Positions 25,150-33,338 of a stretch of 64,000 nucleotides of DNA are shown here, piece by piece. The position numbers and the translations under genes are program-made. The stretch spans positions 54,219 to 118,218 of the forward strand of contig JAAEZH010000015.1 of the NCBI GenBank assembly GCA_018222965.1, given 5' to 3'. The stretch is from Bacteroidota bacterium. Its GTDB lineage: Bacteria > Bacteroidota > Bacteroidia > Chitinophagales > Saprospiraceae. Within the stretch, counting starts at the first letter, position 1. Every line of letters starts with the position of its first letter. The notes beneath the pieces were generated by a model that saw only the letters and a list, made by a program, of their open reading frames with translations, did no database searches and was not told the DNA's origin.

Positions 25150-26499
25150 TTAATCAGATTCGGCCGCAAAATCAACGGCTACATCATTATCATCTACAAT
25201 CAAACACAATAATCCGGCGAGGATAAAAGATATACCTCCAATCACCAATGCATAAATAGATACGTTACCGAGGAAGGTCTTCAAAATAAACCCTAAAATT
25301 CCGGCTGCGACAATTTGTGGAATAACAATAAAGAAGTTAAAAACGCCCATGTAGTAGCCCATTTTATTGGCCGGCAAAATACTGGACAACATCGCATAGG
25401 GCATGGAAAGAATACTGGCCCAGGCAATCCCTACTCCAACCATGGCCACCAACAACAGATTAGGGTCGCTGATAAAGTAAACAGACAGCAAACCAAGGCC
25501 ACCACAGCACAAGGCTACTAAATGGGTCATCCTGCGGCTAATTCGCTTAGCAAGGACAGGCAACAGAAAAGCGACTATCGCTGCAATACCATTATAAATA
25601 GCGAAACAAATGCCCACCCAATCTGCGCCTTCATTATAAAGTTCAGAGGCGGTATCGGATGTACCATAGACGTGACTCGTCACCGCTGAGGTAGTATAAA
25701 TCCACATAGCAAATAAGGCAAACCAGGAGAAAAATTGTACAAAGGCAAGTTGTACCATTGTTTTGGGCATGGAGAATATACCTTTGAAAGACTCGATTAA
25801 TCCTGAAAAAACACCTTTCTCCGCATTTTCTTTTTTTAAGGCTTCGATGTCATCCGGCGGATATTCTTCTGTTTTAATAACTGTCCACATTACCGCCAAA
25901 AAATAAGCAATACCACCTATGTAGAAGGACCATTTTACCGAATCGGGTATGCCCCCATCAGCGGCTACATTGCTCACCCCAAACCAATTGGTAAAAATAT
26001 AAGGCAAGGCGGAGGCAATCACTGCTCCTATCCCAATAAAAAAGCTTTGCATGGCAAATCCATCGGTTCGTTGCTCATTAGGCAACATATCCCCCACGAA
26101 AGCCCGGAAGGGTTCCATACTGATATTTATCGAGGCATCCATTAGCCAAAGCATTAACACCGCCATCCATAAAACCGTAGAATTAGGCATTAAAAACAGG
26201 GCGATGGTAGCCAAGATGGCTCCGATAGCAAAGAAGGGTCGCCGCCTGCCCCACTTGGCATGCCAGGTACGATCACTGTAATATCCAATAATCGGTTGCA
26301 CCAATAAGCCGGTAACAGGTGCTGCTAACCATAAAATGGCTAATTCATCTTTGTGTGCACCAAGGGTCTCAAAAATACGGCTGACGTTTGCGTTTTGAAG
26401 GGCAAAACCAAATTGGATCCCCAAAAAACCAAAACTCATGTTCCATATTTGCCAAAAAGAGAGGCGCGGTTTGGTAGAACTGATTGAGATGTTGCTCAT
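25150..26499 (-). CDS. MFS transporter, SLC45/sucrose-proton symporter-like
   Basis: Twelve-helix transporter of 449 residues. GFLGIQFGFALQNANVSRIFETLGA and VTGLLVQPIIGYYSDRTW...KWGRRRPF are signatures of the SLC45/GPH-type maltose and sucrose symporters: the R-W-G-R-R-R-P motif of the loop between helices 2 and 3 is present as KWGRRRPFF near residue 85. These proteins import disaccharides with protons. It is followed 109 bp later by the FAD oxidase gene. Confidence 0.88.
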   Translation of the reverse strand: MSNISISSTKPRLSFWQIWNMSFGFLGIQFGFALQNANVSRIFETLGAHKDELAILWLAAPVTGLLVQPIIGYYSDRTWHAKWGRRRPFFAIGAILATIALFLMPNSTVLWMAVLMLWLMDASINISMEPFRAFVGDMLPNEQRTDGFAMQSFFIGIGAVIASALPYIFTNWFGVSNVAADGGIPDSVKWSFYIGGIAYFLAVMWTVIKTEEYPPDDIEALKKENAEKGVFSGLIESFKGIFSMPKTMVQLAFVQFFSWFALFAMWIYTTSAVTSHVYGTSDTASELYNEGADWVGICFAIYNGIAAIVAFLLPVLAKRISRRMTHLVALCCGGLGLLSVYFISDPNLLLVAMVGVGIAWASILSMPYAMLSSILPANKMGYYMGVFNFFIVIPQIVAAGILGFILKTFLGNVSIYALVIGGISFILAGLLCLIVDDNDVAVDFAAESD

Positions 26500-26575
26500 A
26501 AATTATGTTGGTTATAGACTCCTGGTCTTTATGTTTTTAAGCCTTCTATTTACAAGTATAGCAAAGGCCAGTAGG

Positions 26576-26588
26576 CTTTCGCCGAAAG
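26576..26588. repeat. dispersed palindrome CTTTCGCCGAAAG (intergenic copy)
   Basis: Exact 13-mer with flanks GG and GC, 28 bp before the first 101-bp inverted-repeat element. Confidence 0.85.
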
Positions 26589-26616
26589 GCGGATTTTTTT
26601 TTGGCTCTAAGCTGCG

Positions 26617-26717
26617 ATACCGACGACGAAGTGGTTTGGGCCCCTTCGTGTACGGTATTCCTCCAAACCAAAGAGTTTGAGCAATAAGAATATCCCAAAC
26701 TACTTTACTTTGGGTAT
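26617..26717. repeat. 101-bp MITE-like element, copy A
   Basis: Starts ATACCGACGACGAAGTGG and ends (reverse complement) ATACCCAAAGTAAAGTAG, giving imperfect terminal inverted repeats of about 24 bp ending in GTTTGGG. It is nearly identical and equal in length to copy B at 27231-27331, same orientation. No coding capacity. Confidence 0.8.
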
Positions 26718-26752
26718 AAAAGTACAAACAAGCAGAAATACGCCTCCAATGA

Positions 26753-27214
26753 TCATTGGACATCAAGGTTAAGTTGCCTACCCTCTTCAACAGCTTTTTT
26801 ATCCATAGCGGTACCAACGGCAATTCCGATTGCCATGCCAACAGGCATCCCAATGCCTATAAAAGCCATGTTTCCCATGCTGGCTCCAAAAGCGACACCA
26901 AGCGGAATGCCAAAAGCAGCCATACCGACTGCCAGCCAGGTATTTCTATAGTGATTCTTAGTTACGAGTTTGTGTTCTTTTTCGATTAATTTTAGAATTT
27001 GAGCTTGTTGCTTTCTCAACTGCTTCTTTAGGCTTTTTCCGGATTCCCGGATTGAGTTTACCTCATCAATTCCTGCATTAATACCATTCACCACATTCTC
27101 AGACAATGCCCTTTTTCTCAACTCCGTTAAAAGGACATTGAATTGGGCATAGGCATCCGCTAATTTCCTGTCCGGACTAATGCCCGATCGATCTTTTAAT
27201 TCCTTTATTTCCAT
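26753..27214 (-). CDS. small glycine-zipper membrane protein, unknown function
   Basis: 153 residues. The first half is helical and charged, with a likely coiled coil (ESGKSLKKQLRKQQAQILKLIEKEHKLV, roughly 58-85). The second half has two Gly-rich hydrophobic segments (WLAVGMAAFGIPLGVAFGASMG and FIGIGMPVGMAIGIAVGTAM) of the glycine-zipper kind. Start at 27214 begins right after repeat copy B; an open frame extending to 27298 would run through the repeat and is rejected. Not recognised as a named family. It is enclosed by two direct copies of a MITE-like element, so it may have arrived or been duplicated with them. Confidence 0.7.
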   Translation of the reverse strand: MEIKELKDRSGISPDRKLADAYAQFNVLLTELRKRALSENVVNGINAGIDEVNSIRESGKSLKKQLRKQQAQILKLIEKEHKLVTKNHYRNTWLAVGMAAFGIPLGVAFGASMGNMAFIGIGMPVGMAIGIAVGTAMDKKAVEEGRQLNLDVQ

Positions 27215-27230
27215 AAATGTTAATTGTATT

Positions 27231-27331
27231 ATACCGACGACGAAGTGGTTTGGGCCCCTTCGTGTACGGTATTCCTCCAAACCAAAGCTTTTGAGCAATA
27301 AGGATATCCCAAACTACTTTACTTTGGGTAT
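27231..27331. repeat. 101-bp MITE-like element, copy B
   Basis: Same length, orientation and almost the same sequence as copy A (a few substitutions, e.g. AAAGCTTTTG for AAAGAGTTTG). It borders the start of the glycine-zipper gene and could supply part of its promoter. Confidence 0.8.
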
Positions 27332-27853
27332 AGCACCTAATCTTAAGGACAAAACAAGAACTACGCATTGGTGTCGCTCCGCTGGAGCTTACCATCAATA
27401 TTGCAAAAAATTCTACAAAGGTTTGGGCTCCGATGGAGCCTTTAATCGCATTTTTGCAACGCCTCCAGAGGAGGCACCCCTTTAAACAGCACCGCCCCAA
27501 CAACCGTGTTTCAACAAATTTTGTATGACAATCAAGCCCCTGGATTCTTTCTTACAACTTACGCTATTCGCGTTATTTCTTATTATGAAGTTTTTAAAAA
27601 AACACCGTACTGGTCTCTTTTATACCGGATAAAGACGCAAAATTTTCATGGAATGATTTGGAGCCTGTTTAAAACTCCCTCAATGGCATTAAATCGGCTG
27701 ATTTTGTCTTTTTCGGCATTAAATTTTTCGCTGAATTGCCCGCATTCAACTGCAAAATTTGCCTTGTAAGACCCAAAATCAACTCGATTGCAGCTCATCA
27801 GGGAAAATTCAACCAGGCTCTTACAGGGAAATCACACCCAATCAAACTTAATA
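27332..27853. other. AT-rich non-coding stretch with three short hairpins
   Basis: No gene is supported. Three 5-6-bp stems with 3-nt loops follow one another: GCTCC-gct-GGAGC (27376-27388), GGCTCC-gat-GGAGCC (27426-27440) and GCCTCC-aga-GGAGGC (27461-27475). At 27660 GAGCCTGTTTAAAACTCC resembles the end of the foldback element at 43822, so this may be a transposon remnant. Confidence 0.5.
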
Positions 27854-28606
27854 CTATTGAACTACTTTTGAAATCCCCATTACAAGTATTAAACAGCAAA
27901 AACCCATTAGGAGATACAACATATAAGTCAATATCGAGCGGAGAATATTCACAATTCGACTCCCTTCATTGAAAAACTGCCAAAACACCCAAAGGGTATA
28001 GCTAAATGCAATCAAAAATGGAAACATTTCTAAAGCTTCACTTCCACTAAGTAGCTTTAACAATGCAAAGAGTGCATAAATAATGGCCTGCTGGCCAGTT
28101 ATAAAAGAATTGATAACAAGATGCTCCAGGTAGTTTTTTCCAAATCGGTTAAAGGATATCCACGATGCCAGAGAAAAAACAGGAAGCAGAAGGAGTGTAC
28201 TATAAGCGTAATTATTGGAAAACCAGATCAAAGCTGCGGGAATGTCCGTTTCTCCTTCGTTTTCATAAACACCTTCTGAAAAACCGCTTACCAAATCATC
28301 TATCCAGGTATTCTGCCCTGCAAGCTGCGAAACAAGGAAGTATACCGTTGATAAAGTAAGCACATAAGCGACAGGTTTAAAGTATTGCTTCCTTCTCCCT
28401 GCCAGATATTCGTGCATACTTCTTCCAGGCTTCTTAAAAAGGGCTTTCACTGTATAAAAGAAGCCTCTGTCAACTTGAAAGATGCTCATAGAGAGTTCCT
28501 GCAGGAAATTCGAGTAAGTTATTTTTCCTACACTTGAGTTTTGCCCACAATTATTGCAGTATTTCCCCTTTACTAATTCTCCACAGTTTTTACAGTTCAT
28601 TTCCAT
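27854..28606 (-). CDS. DUF3667 family membrane protein with zinc ribbon
   Basis: N-terminal zinc ribbon C-x2-C...C-x2-C (CKNCGELVKGKYCNNCGQ, residues about 5-22) followed by LFKKPGRSMHEYLAGRRKQYFKPVAYVL, the DUF3667 core, and four to five membrane helices. These proteins are common and functionally uncharacterised in Bacteroidota. The ATG at 28606 is preferred over a TTG at 28615. Its start overlaps the end of the upstream gene by 17 bp, so the two are translationally coupled. Confidence 0.85.
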   Translation of the reverse strand: MEMNCKNCGELVKGKYCNNCGQNSSVGKITYSNFLQELSMSIFQVDRGFFYTVKALFKKPGRSMHEYLAGRRKQYFKPVAYVLTLSTVYFLVSQLAGQNTWIDDLVSGFSEGVYENEGETDIPAALIWFSNNYAYSTLLLLPVFSLASWISFNRFGKNYLEHLVINSFITGQQAIIYALFALLKLLSGSEALEMFPFLIAFSYTLWVFWQFFNEGSRIVNILRSILTYMLYLLMGFCCLILVMGISKVVQ

Positions 28607-29051
28607 TGTTGTCAAACGCCCCTATCATATTACTGTCTAATTCCTTAATGATTCTTACTTCATCGTCACCATCCCCTGCATACTTTGTTTCAAGGTCATC
28701 TGCCAAAAACACCTTTCCATTTTCAAAAACCAGGCTTAAGTATTGATCTTTGGAGTGTTTCGATTGGTATCCGACAATTGTCTTGCAATTTAAATTTTCA
28801 GAAATCTTTTTTGCGATGTATTGCTCTCTTTCTTCAGTATTATTCTTTTGTGGAAACATTACTTCGATTCGAATTTTATATTCCGAATCATTCGGATAAA
28901 CAAAGAATCCTACTTCATTTGGCTTCAGTTTTCTTTCCACAATTGTATCGTTATCCACTCTAATGAATTTCAAGCTCGGAAAAATCAAATGCAGGGCAGT
29001 TGAAATTTCCTTTTCTGTCAGCAATTTTGAAATCCCGATAGTCTCCAACAT
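28590..29051 (-). CDS. hypothetical protein, unknown family
   Basis: 153 residues, no signal peptide, no membrane segment, mixed alpha/beta and acidic C-terminus (LADDLETKYAGDGDDEVRIIKELDSN). I do not recognise it. AT-rich like the rest of this stretch. It overlaps the DUF3667 gene by 17 bp, making an operon; a regulatory or partner role for that membrane protein is only a guess. Confidence 0.65.
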   Translation of the reverse strand: MLETIGISKLLTEKEISTALHLIFPSLKFIRVDNDTIVERKLKPNEVGFFVYPNDSEYKIRIEVMFPQKNNTEEREQYIAKKISENLNCKTIVGYQSKHSKDQYLSLVFENGKVFLADDLETKYAGDGDDEVRIIKELDSNMIGAFDNNGNEL

Positions 29052-29288
29052 TTATTCAAATGCGTTTAATTTTTTCAGAATCAAGGATCTCCATTTGAAA
29101 ACCACTCCTATCGGATGATTTTATCGAAATATTGTCGGAGAAAAGCCTTGAACATTGGACCTAAGTTAAGGAATTACCGGAAAGCTTTTAGCGCTTAGTT
29201 ATGCTAAACGAGTTCCTTTTGCAGACTTCGTTTCAAGGGATCATACGGCGTTACATGGGCTATTGTTTCTAACCGATCAAAATACAGT

Positions 29289-30461
29289 TTAAACATAATT
29301 TGAAAACACCTCAATGGCTTCATACAATTCAAATCCGATGCCCTGTTCGAGCTGGCCGGGTTCGGTCATGCTATGCGTTAGAAAAATGGATATGGTTTTA
29401 TTTTCCGGATCTGCCGACCACCAGCCACCATAAGCTCCAGGCCAGCCAACGGAACCAACAGAACCCGAGCAGGGAATAGACCCGGAAATATCTTCCTGAC
29501 AAACCACAGCCAATCCCAACCCAAATCCATAATCTTGCTGAAACATGGGATTCCCCATAAGTCTCGAATGCTCTCTTTGAGAAGCGGTCAATTTATTGGT
29601 GCACATATTTTCAATGGTCTCCGGCTTTAAGATCCGGATACCATTGGAAGATCCGCCCTCGACAAATATTTGGGCAAATTTCAAATAATCAGAAATGGTT
29701 GACCACAATCCCTGTCCGCCCGACTGGTATTCCAACCCGGCAGGTCGCTCTTTGAATGCCATTTTTAGCGGAACTGTCTCCAGAGTAACCAATTCACCAA
29801 TATCATTAAACCCAAAATTGGAAACGCATCGGTTCTTTTTGCTCTCCGGCACTTCGAAGAAAGTATCTGTCATCCCCAGGGGATCAAAGATTTTTTCTTT
29901 CATTACCCGACCAAGGGGCTTTTCCTCTATCGTTGCAATCAGGATTCCCAATAAATCGGTAGATCGGCCATAATTAAACAATTCCCCTGGCTGATTTAGC
30001 AGTGGCAATTTGGCCAATTTGGTGACCCATTCTTTATTTGTCAGGGTGGAATCGATGTCTCCTCCCAACGCCCGGTAAGATTCTCTGAGCTCCCCTTGCT
30101 GGAATTCGCTGTACGTAAAACCGGCTCTGTGTGTCAACAAATCAAGAATGGTGATTTCTCGTTTGGCTTTTTCCAATGCACTGGTCCGCGAACCCAAAAC
30201 CTGCATCTCCTTAAATTGCTCAAACCAGTTGGTAATGGGATCATTTAAATCCAGTTTGCCCGCCTCATACAGCATAAGCGCAAGGACCGAAGTTATCGGT
30301 TTTGTCATGGAGGAAATCCGAAAAATAGAATCCATGGTCAATGGCTCCTGTGTTTCCAGGTTTTTATACCCGAAAGATTCCTGCATCAGGACTTCTCCAT
30401 CTAACCAAATGAGGCCATTGATACCCCCTATTCTTTTTTCGTTAATAAATGTTTCTAACAT
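29289..30461 (-). CDS. serine hydrolase, class C beta-lactamase family
   Basis: Beta-lactamase/penicillin-binding-protein fold esterase or peptidase. The nucleophile motif S-x-x-K is SMTK in FRISSMTKPITS near residue 50, and the second motif Y-x-S/N is YGRS in LFNYGRSTDLLG near 163. The C-terminal GWPGAYGGWWSADPENK region replaces the KTG strand as in other EstB-like members. No signal peptide, hence cytoplasmic; 390 residues is typical. Physiological substrate unknown. Confidence 0.88.
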   Translation of the reverse strand: MLETFINEKRIGGINGLIWLDGEVLMQESFGYKNLETQEPLTMDSIFRISSMTKPITSVLALMLYEAGKLDLNDPITNWFEQFKEMQVLGSRTSALEKAKREITILDLLTHRAGFTYSEFQQGELRESYRALGGDIDSTLTNKEWVTKLAKLPLLNQPGELFNYGRSTDLLGILIATIEEKPLGRVMKEKIFDPLGMTDTFFEVPESKKNRCVSNFGFNDIGELVTLETVPLKMAFKERPAGLEYQSGGQGLWSTISDYLKFAQIFVEGGSSNGIRILKPETIENMCTNKLTASQREHSRLMGNPMFQQDYGFGLGLAVVCQEDISGSIPCSGSVGSVGWPGAYGGWWSADPENKTISIFLTHSMTEPGQLEQGIGFELYEAIEVFSNYV

Positions 30462-30499
30462 TTTTTGCCGGATTTTTTTACCGCTAAAGAGGGGGCACT

Positions 30500-30880
30500 T
30501 TACTTATTGGATTGCACCAGCGATTTAAACCCACCATAGACCATCCGCCGGGCATCAAAGATCAATCTTTCGGGATTGAATAATGGCGAAACTAAGGCTG
30601 CCATTCTTGGATCATCGGGAACCTTATCATTCGCTAATTCACGTATTTCTTTTGAAGGAAACACAACCCAACCAAAAACAATAATCTCGTTTTCTTTTGC
30701 ATCTACAGTTTCTACAAAAGATCTTGTCCCCTCCAAATATAAATCATCCCCAACAAATTCGTAGTAGGCCAGTGCCCCATACTCTTTCCAGATTCCTGCG
30801 ACTTTCTCGGCGACCCTTTTGTACTCGCTCAAATAAACTTCAGGAATTGGAAAAACGAAGCCATCTATGTAGCTTTTCAT
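30500..30880 (-). CDS. DUF1428 family protein
   Basis: 126-residue ferredoxin-like-fold protein. YIDGFVFPIPEVYLSEYKRVAEKVAGIWKEYGAL, VFGWVVFPSKEIRELAN and DPRMAALVSPLFNPERLIFDARRMVYGGF match the DUF1428 family over its whole length. Function unknown. It lies 38 bp upstream of the serine hydrolase gene on the same strand and is probably co-transcribed with it. Confidence 0.88.
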   Translation of the reverse strand: MKSYIDGFVFPIPEVYLSEYKRVAEKVAGIWKEYGALAYYEFVGDDLYLEGTRSFVETVDAKENEIIVFGWVVFPSKEIRELANDKVPDDPRMAALVSPLFNPERLIFDARRMVYGGFKSLVQSNK

Positions 30881-30994
30881 AGTTGAAGTTTTAGGTTCAA
30901 TGAATCATTTCTTCGGTTTGATTGGCGTGCACAACACGCTGAACAATGGCAGTAGCAGATTAAATGCTCTTTTCATTCGAATATCAATTTACTC

Positions 30995-31036
30995 AAAAAA
31001 AAAATAGCGGTTTGAGTATTAACTCAAACCGCTATT
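30995..31036 (-). terminator. terminator of the DoxX gene
   Basis: A 15-bp perfect stem AATAGCGGTTTGAGT / ACTCAAACCGCTATT with a 4-nt loop; on the minus strand it is followed by ten T. Confidence 0.88.
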
Positions 31037-31054
31037 CCTTTTATTCATGGCAGT

Positions 31055-31080
31055 TATACCCAAGTCAAAGTGGTTTGGGA
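31055..31080. repeat. single end of a MITE-like element
   Basis: TATACCCAAGTCAAAGTGG...TTTGGGA matches the end of the 101-bp elements at 26617 and 27231 with three or four mismatches. The opposite end is not found nearby, so it is a solitary end or decayed copy between the DoxX gene and its terminator. Confidence 0.55.
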
Positions 31081-31101
31081 ATTTCGCAACAAGTATATTA
31101 A

Positions 31102-31485
31102 TCAAAGAAGCAATGTTGATCTTCCGTATACAACAAAGGCCGCAATCAATAAAATAAGGATATTGACACCCCATGATTTTGCTCCATCCCCTCTCCTAAG
31201 ATGCAATGCTATAGCTCCAATCATAATAAGGATTACACCAATAGCAGCCCAAACAGTAAGAACAGGGTAAATCCCAGTAGACATAGGCAAAATCAATCCA
31301 ATAGCAGCCAAGACTTCCAGCAAACCAATAATCTTCATGCCACCAGGCGAAACATCTTCTGCCCAATCCATGCGCCCATTCCCTTTTTGTATAAGTTGCG
31401 CATTAGTATTGCTTAATTTCATGAAGCCCGGCATTAGCATCATTACTGCAAGGAACCCCTGTAGCACCCAAAGTAAAATGTTCAT
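31102..31485 (-). CDS. DoxX-like membrane protein
   Basis: About 127 residues with four membrane helices: WVLQGFLAVMMLMPGFMKL, GMKIIGLLEVLAAIGLILP, VLTVWAAIGVILIMIGAIALHL and NILILLIAAFVVYG. The GxxK-L start and G-L-L-E-V-L-A-A-I-G-L-I-L-P segment identify the DoxX/DUF4870-type family. The ATG at 31485 precedes the first helix directly; the upstream ATG at 31518 adds polar residues. Function not established. The Crp/Fnr gene upstream on the same strand is 80 bp away. Confidence 0.82.
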   Translation of the reverse strand: MNILLWVLQGFLAVMMLMPGFMKLSNTNAQLIQKGNGRMDWAEDVSPGGMKIIGLLEVLAAIGLILPMSTGIYPVLTVWAAIGVILIMIGAIALHLRRGDGAKSWGVNILILLIAAFVVYGRSTLLL

Positions 31486-31565
31486 TTCTATTAACTTTTG
31501 TTTGACACAAAGGGACAAAATTGCCAGGGGCTGTGCATTAATCTATATTAAGGATTTGGGAATTG

Positions 31566-32036
31566 TTATTTGTTCTTCCTGGCTCTCTCTCCTTTTACTT
31601 TGCTTAATGCCTCAGGAGTAATTCCAAGGTAGGAGGCGATCAATCTTTGGGAGACTCTTTGAACGATATTGGGGTAGGTCTTCTCGAAATGCTCATAGCG
31701 CTCTATCGCTGTGGAGCTCATGAGCATGATGACTCTTTTTTGGAGGACAGAAATGCGTTTTATCAATTTGGCAGGATCATGAGGTAAATCGATATCTTTC
31801 TCCCCGACAGTGACTATGGAGTCTTCGAGTGCATCAATAAACAAATCACAAGCCTGGTCCGGAGCTGCAGAATCTGCAATAATCCAGCCTTCAGGCGCGA
31901 ACATAAAAACATGCTCTTTGCCTTTCTCATCAATGGTATAGCTACGCAGCAAACCTGATTTGACTATGTAAAATTTGCTTTTAACGTCACCCTTACTTTG
32001 CAGGATTTGCCCCTTTTTTACATTTAGTGCTTTCAA
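31566..32036 (-). CDS. Crp/Fnr family regulator, N-terminus possibly broken by a frameshift
   Basis: Cyclic-nucleotide-binding barrel (KKGQILQSKGDVKSKFYIVKSGLLRSY) and HTH end (QRLIASYLGITPEALSKVKGER) are clear. The frame is only 156 residues, about 30 short at the N-terminus, and its first codon is a TTG with a stop seven codons upstream. In a neighbouring frame, the ATG at 32095 opens MNENSSNTERLFFIKKALSN and stops exactly where this frame begins; the two fit together as a normal Crp N-terminus if one base is inserted near 32037. So either a real frameshift or a sequence error. It likely controls the adjacent DoxX gene. Confidence 0.78.
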   Translation of the reverse strand: MKALNVKKGQILQSKGDVKSKFYIVKSGLLRSYTIDEKGKEHVFMFAPEGWIIADSAAPDQACDLFIDALEDSIVTVGEKDIDLPHDPAKLIKRISVLQKRVIMLMSSTAIERYEHFEKTYPNIVQRVSQRLIASYLGITPEALSKVKGERARKNK

Positions 32037-32116
32037 TTCGATAGTGCTTTTTTAATAAAAAACAACCGTTCTGTGTTGCTACTATTTTCATTCATGGTTT
32101 ATGCCTGACATTCCCT

Positions 32117-33253
32117 TTATACCTCAAGCTCACTGGCTCGGAAATTAAAAAAGCGGCCAAACATGCGCATGGCTATTGACGAGGGAGTAAGCCTAAACAT
32201 TACATTTCGTAGTGGAACCAAAATCGGATTGGCCCATTGCCCGATCTTGCCCAATAACAGACTTTGTTTTACAACCGCACGGGCACGCGGATAATGCAGA
32301 ACCTCATAACGGCTAAAAGCCCGATTCGTCAGACCGTACTTTCGAATGCATTTTGCCAGCACAAAGGCCCCCTCAATAGCGATACAACCTCCCTGCCCCA
32401 GATTCGGCGTAGTAGGATGAGCAGCATCTCCAATTAATACCACTGCTCCTTTTGACCATCCCTTATGCGGCTTTCGATCGGCCAGACTGTTTTTCAGGAT
32501 GGTATCGGTGTTTTGCATAAGCTCCGGAATGGGATGATGCCAGTGACCGTAAAGTCTTTTTAGTTTGGGTTTGGTGCCTTCCGGCTGGTCATCCTCCATG
32601 AAGCCTTCATTACAAGTGGCCCACCAGCCGTATACGCCATCTTTAACTGGTACAATACCTACTCTTTTCCCGCTGCCGTAGGTCTCGCTTGCATAACCAA
32701 TATCAAAATCAGTTTCTACAACTCCACGCCAGCAATTGTAACCTCTAAATATGGGTTTGCCGTCTGCTATCACACTTTGCCTGACGACCGAATGAATCCC
32801 ATCGGCCCCAACCACCCCATCAAAAACCGCTGATTCCTTATTTTCAAAATCAAGTTGAATCCGCTTGTCATCCAGGCTTGACAGACTTTTTACCGCATAT
32901 CCCGCGTGCAGGTTTGCCGAAATGCCATCCAACAATATCTTATGCAGGTCTCTGCGATGAATACAAACCAACGGATAATCTCCCCGAGGCACCGATTTAC
33001 TCAAGACCGTTCCTTTGTCTGATTTCAGAAAAACTTTTTGAAATTGTCCACTGGAATCAAGCACCTTTTGCAAAAGCCCTAATGCATCCATCACCGATAG
33101 CGCATTGGGAAAAACACTGATGGCTGCACCCGCTTCGCCGAAGGATTCGGTTTTCTCAAAGATGTGAATGTCGTAGCCTGAGGAAGCTAAACTACGAGCG
33201 AAGGTAAGTCCGGCGATTCCTCCTCCAACTATGGCAATCTTTTTTTGACTCAT
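32117..33253 (-). CDS. FAD-dependent aromatic-ring-type monooxygenase
   Basis: Class A flavoprotein monooxygenase (UbiH/salicylate-hydroxylase type). IAIVGGGIAGLTFARSL is the N-terminal GxGxxG loop, GVVGADGIHSVVR the mid DG motif (near 150), and LIGDAAHPTTPNLGQGG the GD motif binding FAD ribose and phosphate (near 275). The start at 33253 (MSQKKIAIVGGG) is used; an ATG at 33265 adds four residues. Substrate unknown. Confidence 0.9.
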   Translation of the reverse strand: MSQKKIAIVGGGIAGLTFARSLASSGYDIHIFEKTESFGEAGAAISVFPNALSVMDALGLLQKVLDSSGQFQKVFLKSDKGTVLSKSVPRGDYPLVCIHRRDLHKILLDGISANLHAGYAVKSLSSLDDKRIQLDFENKESAVFDGVVGADGIHSVVRQSVIADGKPIFRGYNCWRGVVETDFDIGYASETYGSGKRVGIVPVKDGVYGWWATCNEGFMEDDQPEGTKPKLKRLYGHWHHPIPELMQNTDTILKNSLADRKPHKGWSKGAVVLIGDAAHPTTPNLGQGGCIAIEGAFVLAKCIRKYGLTNRAFSRYEVLHYPRARAVVKQSLLLGKIGQWANPILVPLRNVMFRLTPSSIAMRMFGRFFNFRASELEV

Positions 33254-33338
33254 TAATGTAACCAACTTTTGGATGCTCTAAAACAAGCATTATTCAGTAC
33301 ATAAAACTTTCTCCATCCTACGAATTCATCGACCAGAA

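Noticed and set aside
27231..27331. Considered as part of the coding frame of the glycine-zipper gene (start at 27298)
   Set aside because: The same sequence occurs as copy A in non-coding DNA, so it is a repeat and the start is 27214.
29204..29296. 30-codon minus-strand ORF starting MFKLYFDRLETIAH, overlapping the serine hydrolase stop
   Set aside because: Good ATG overlap but no family, no promoter and too short to support without conservation data.
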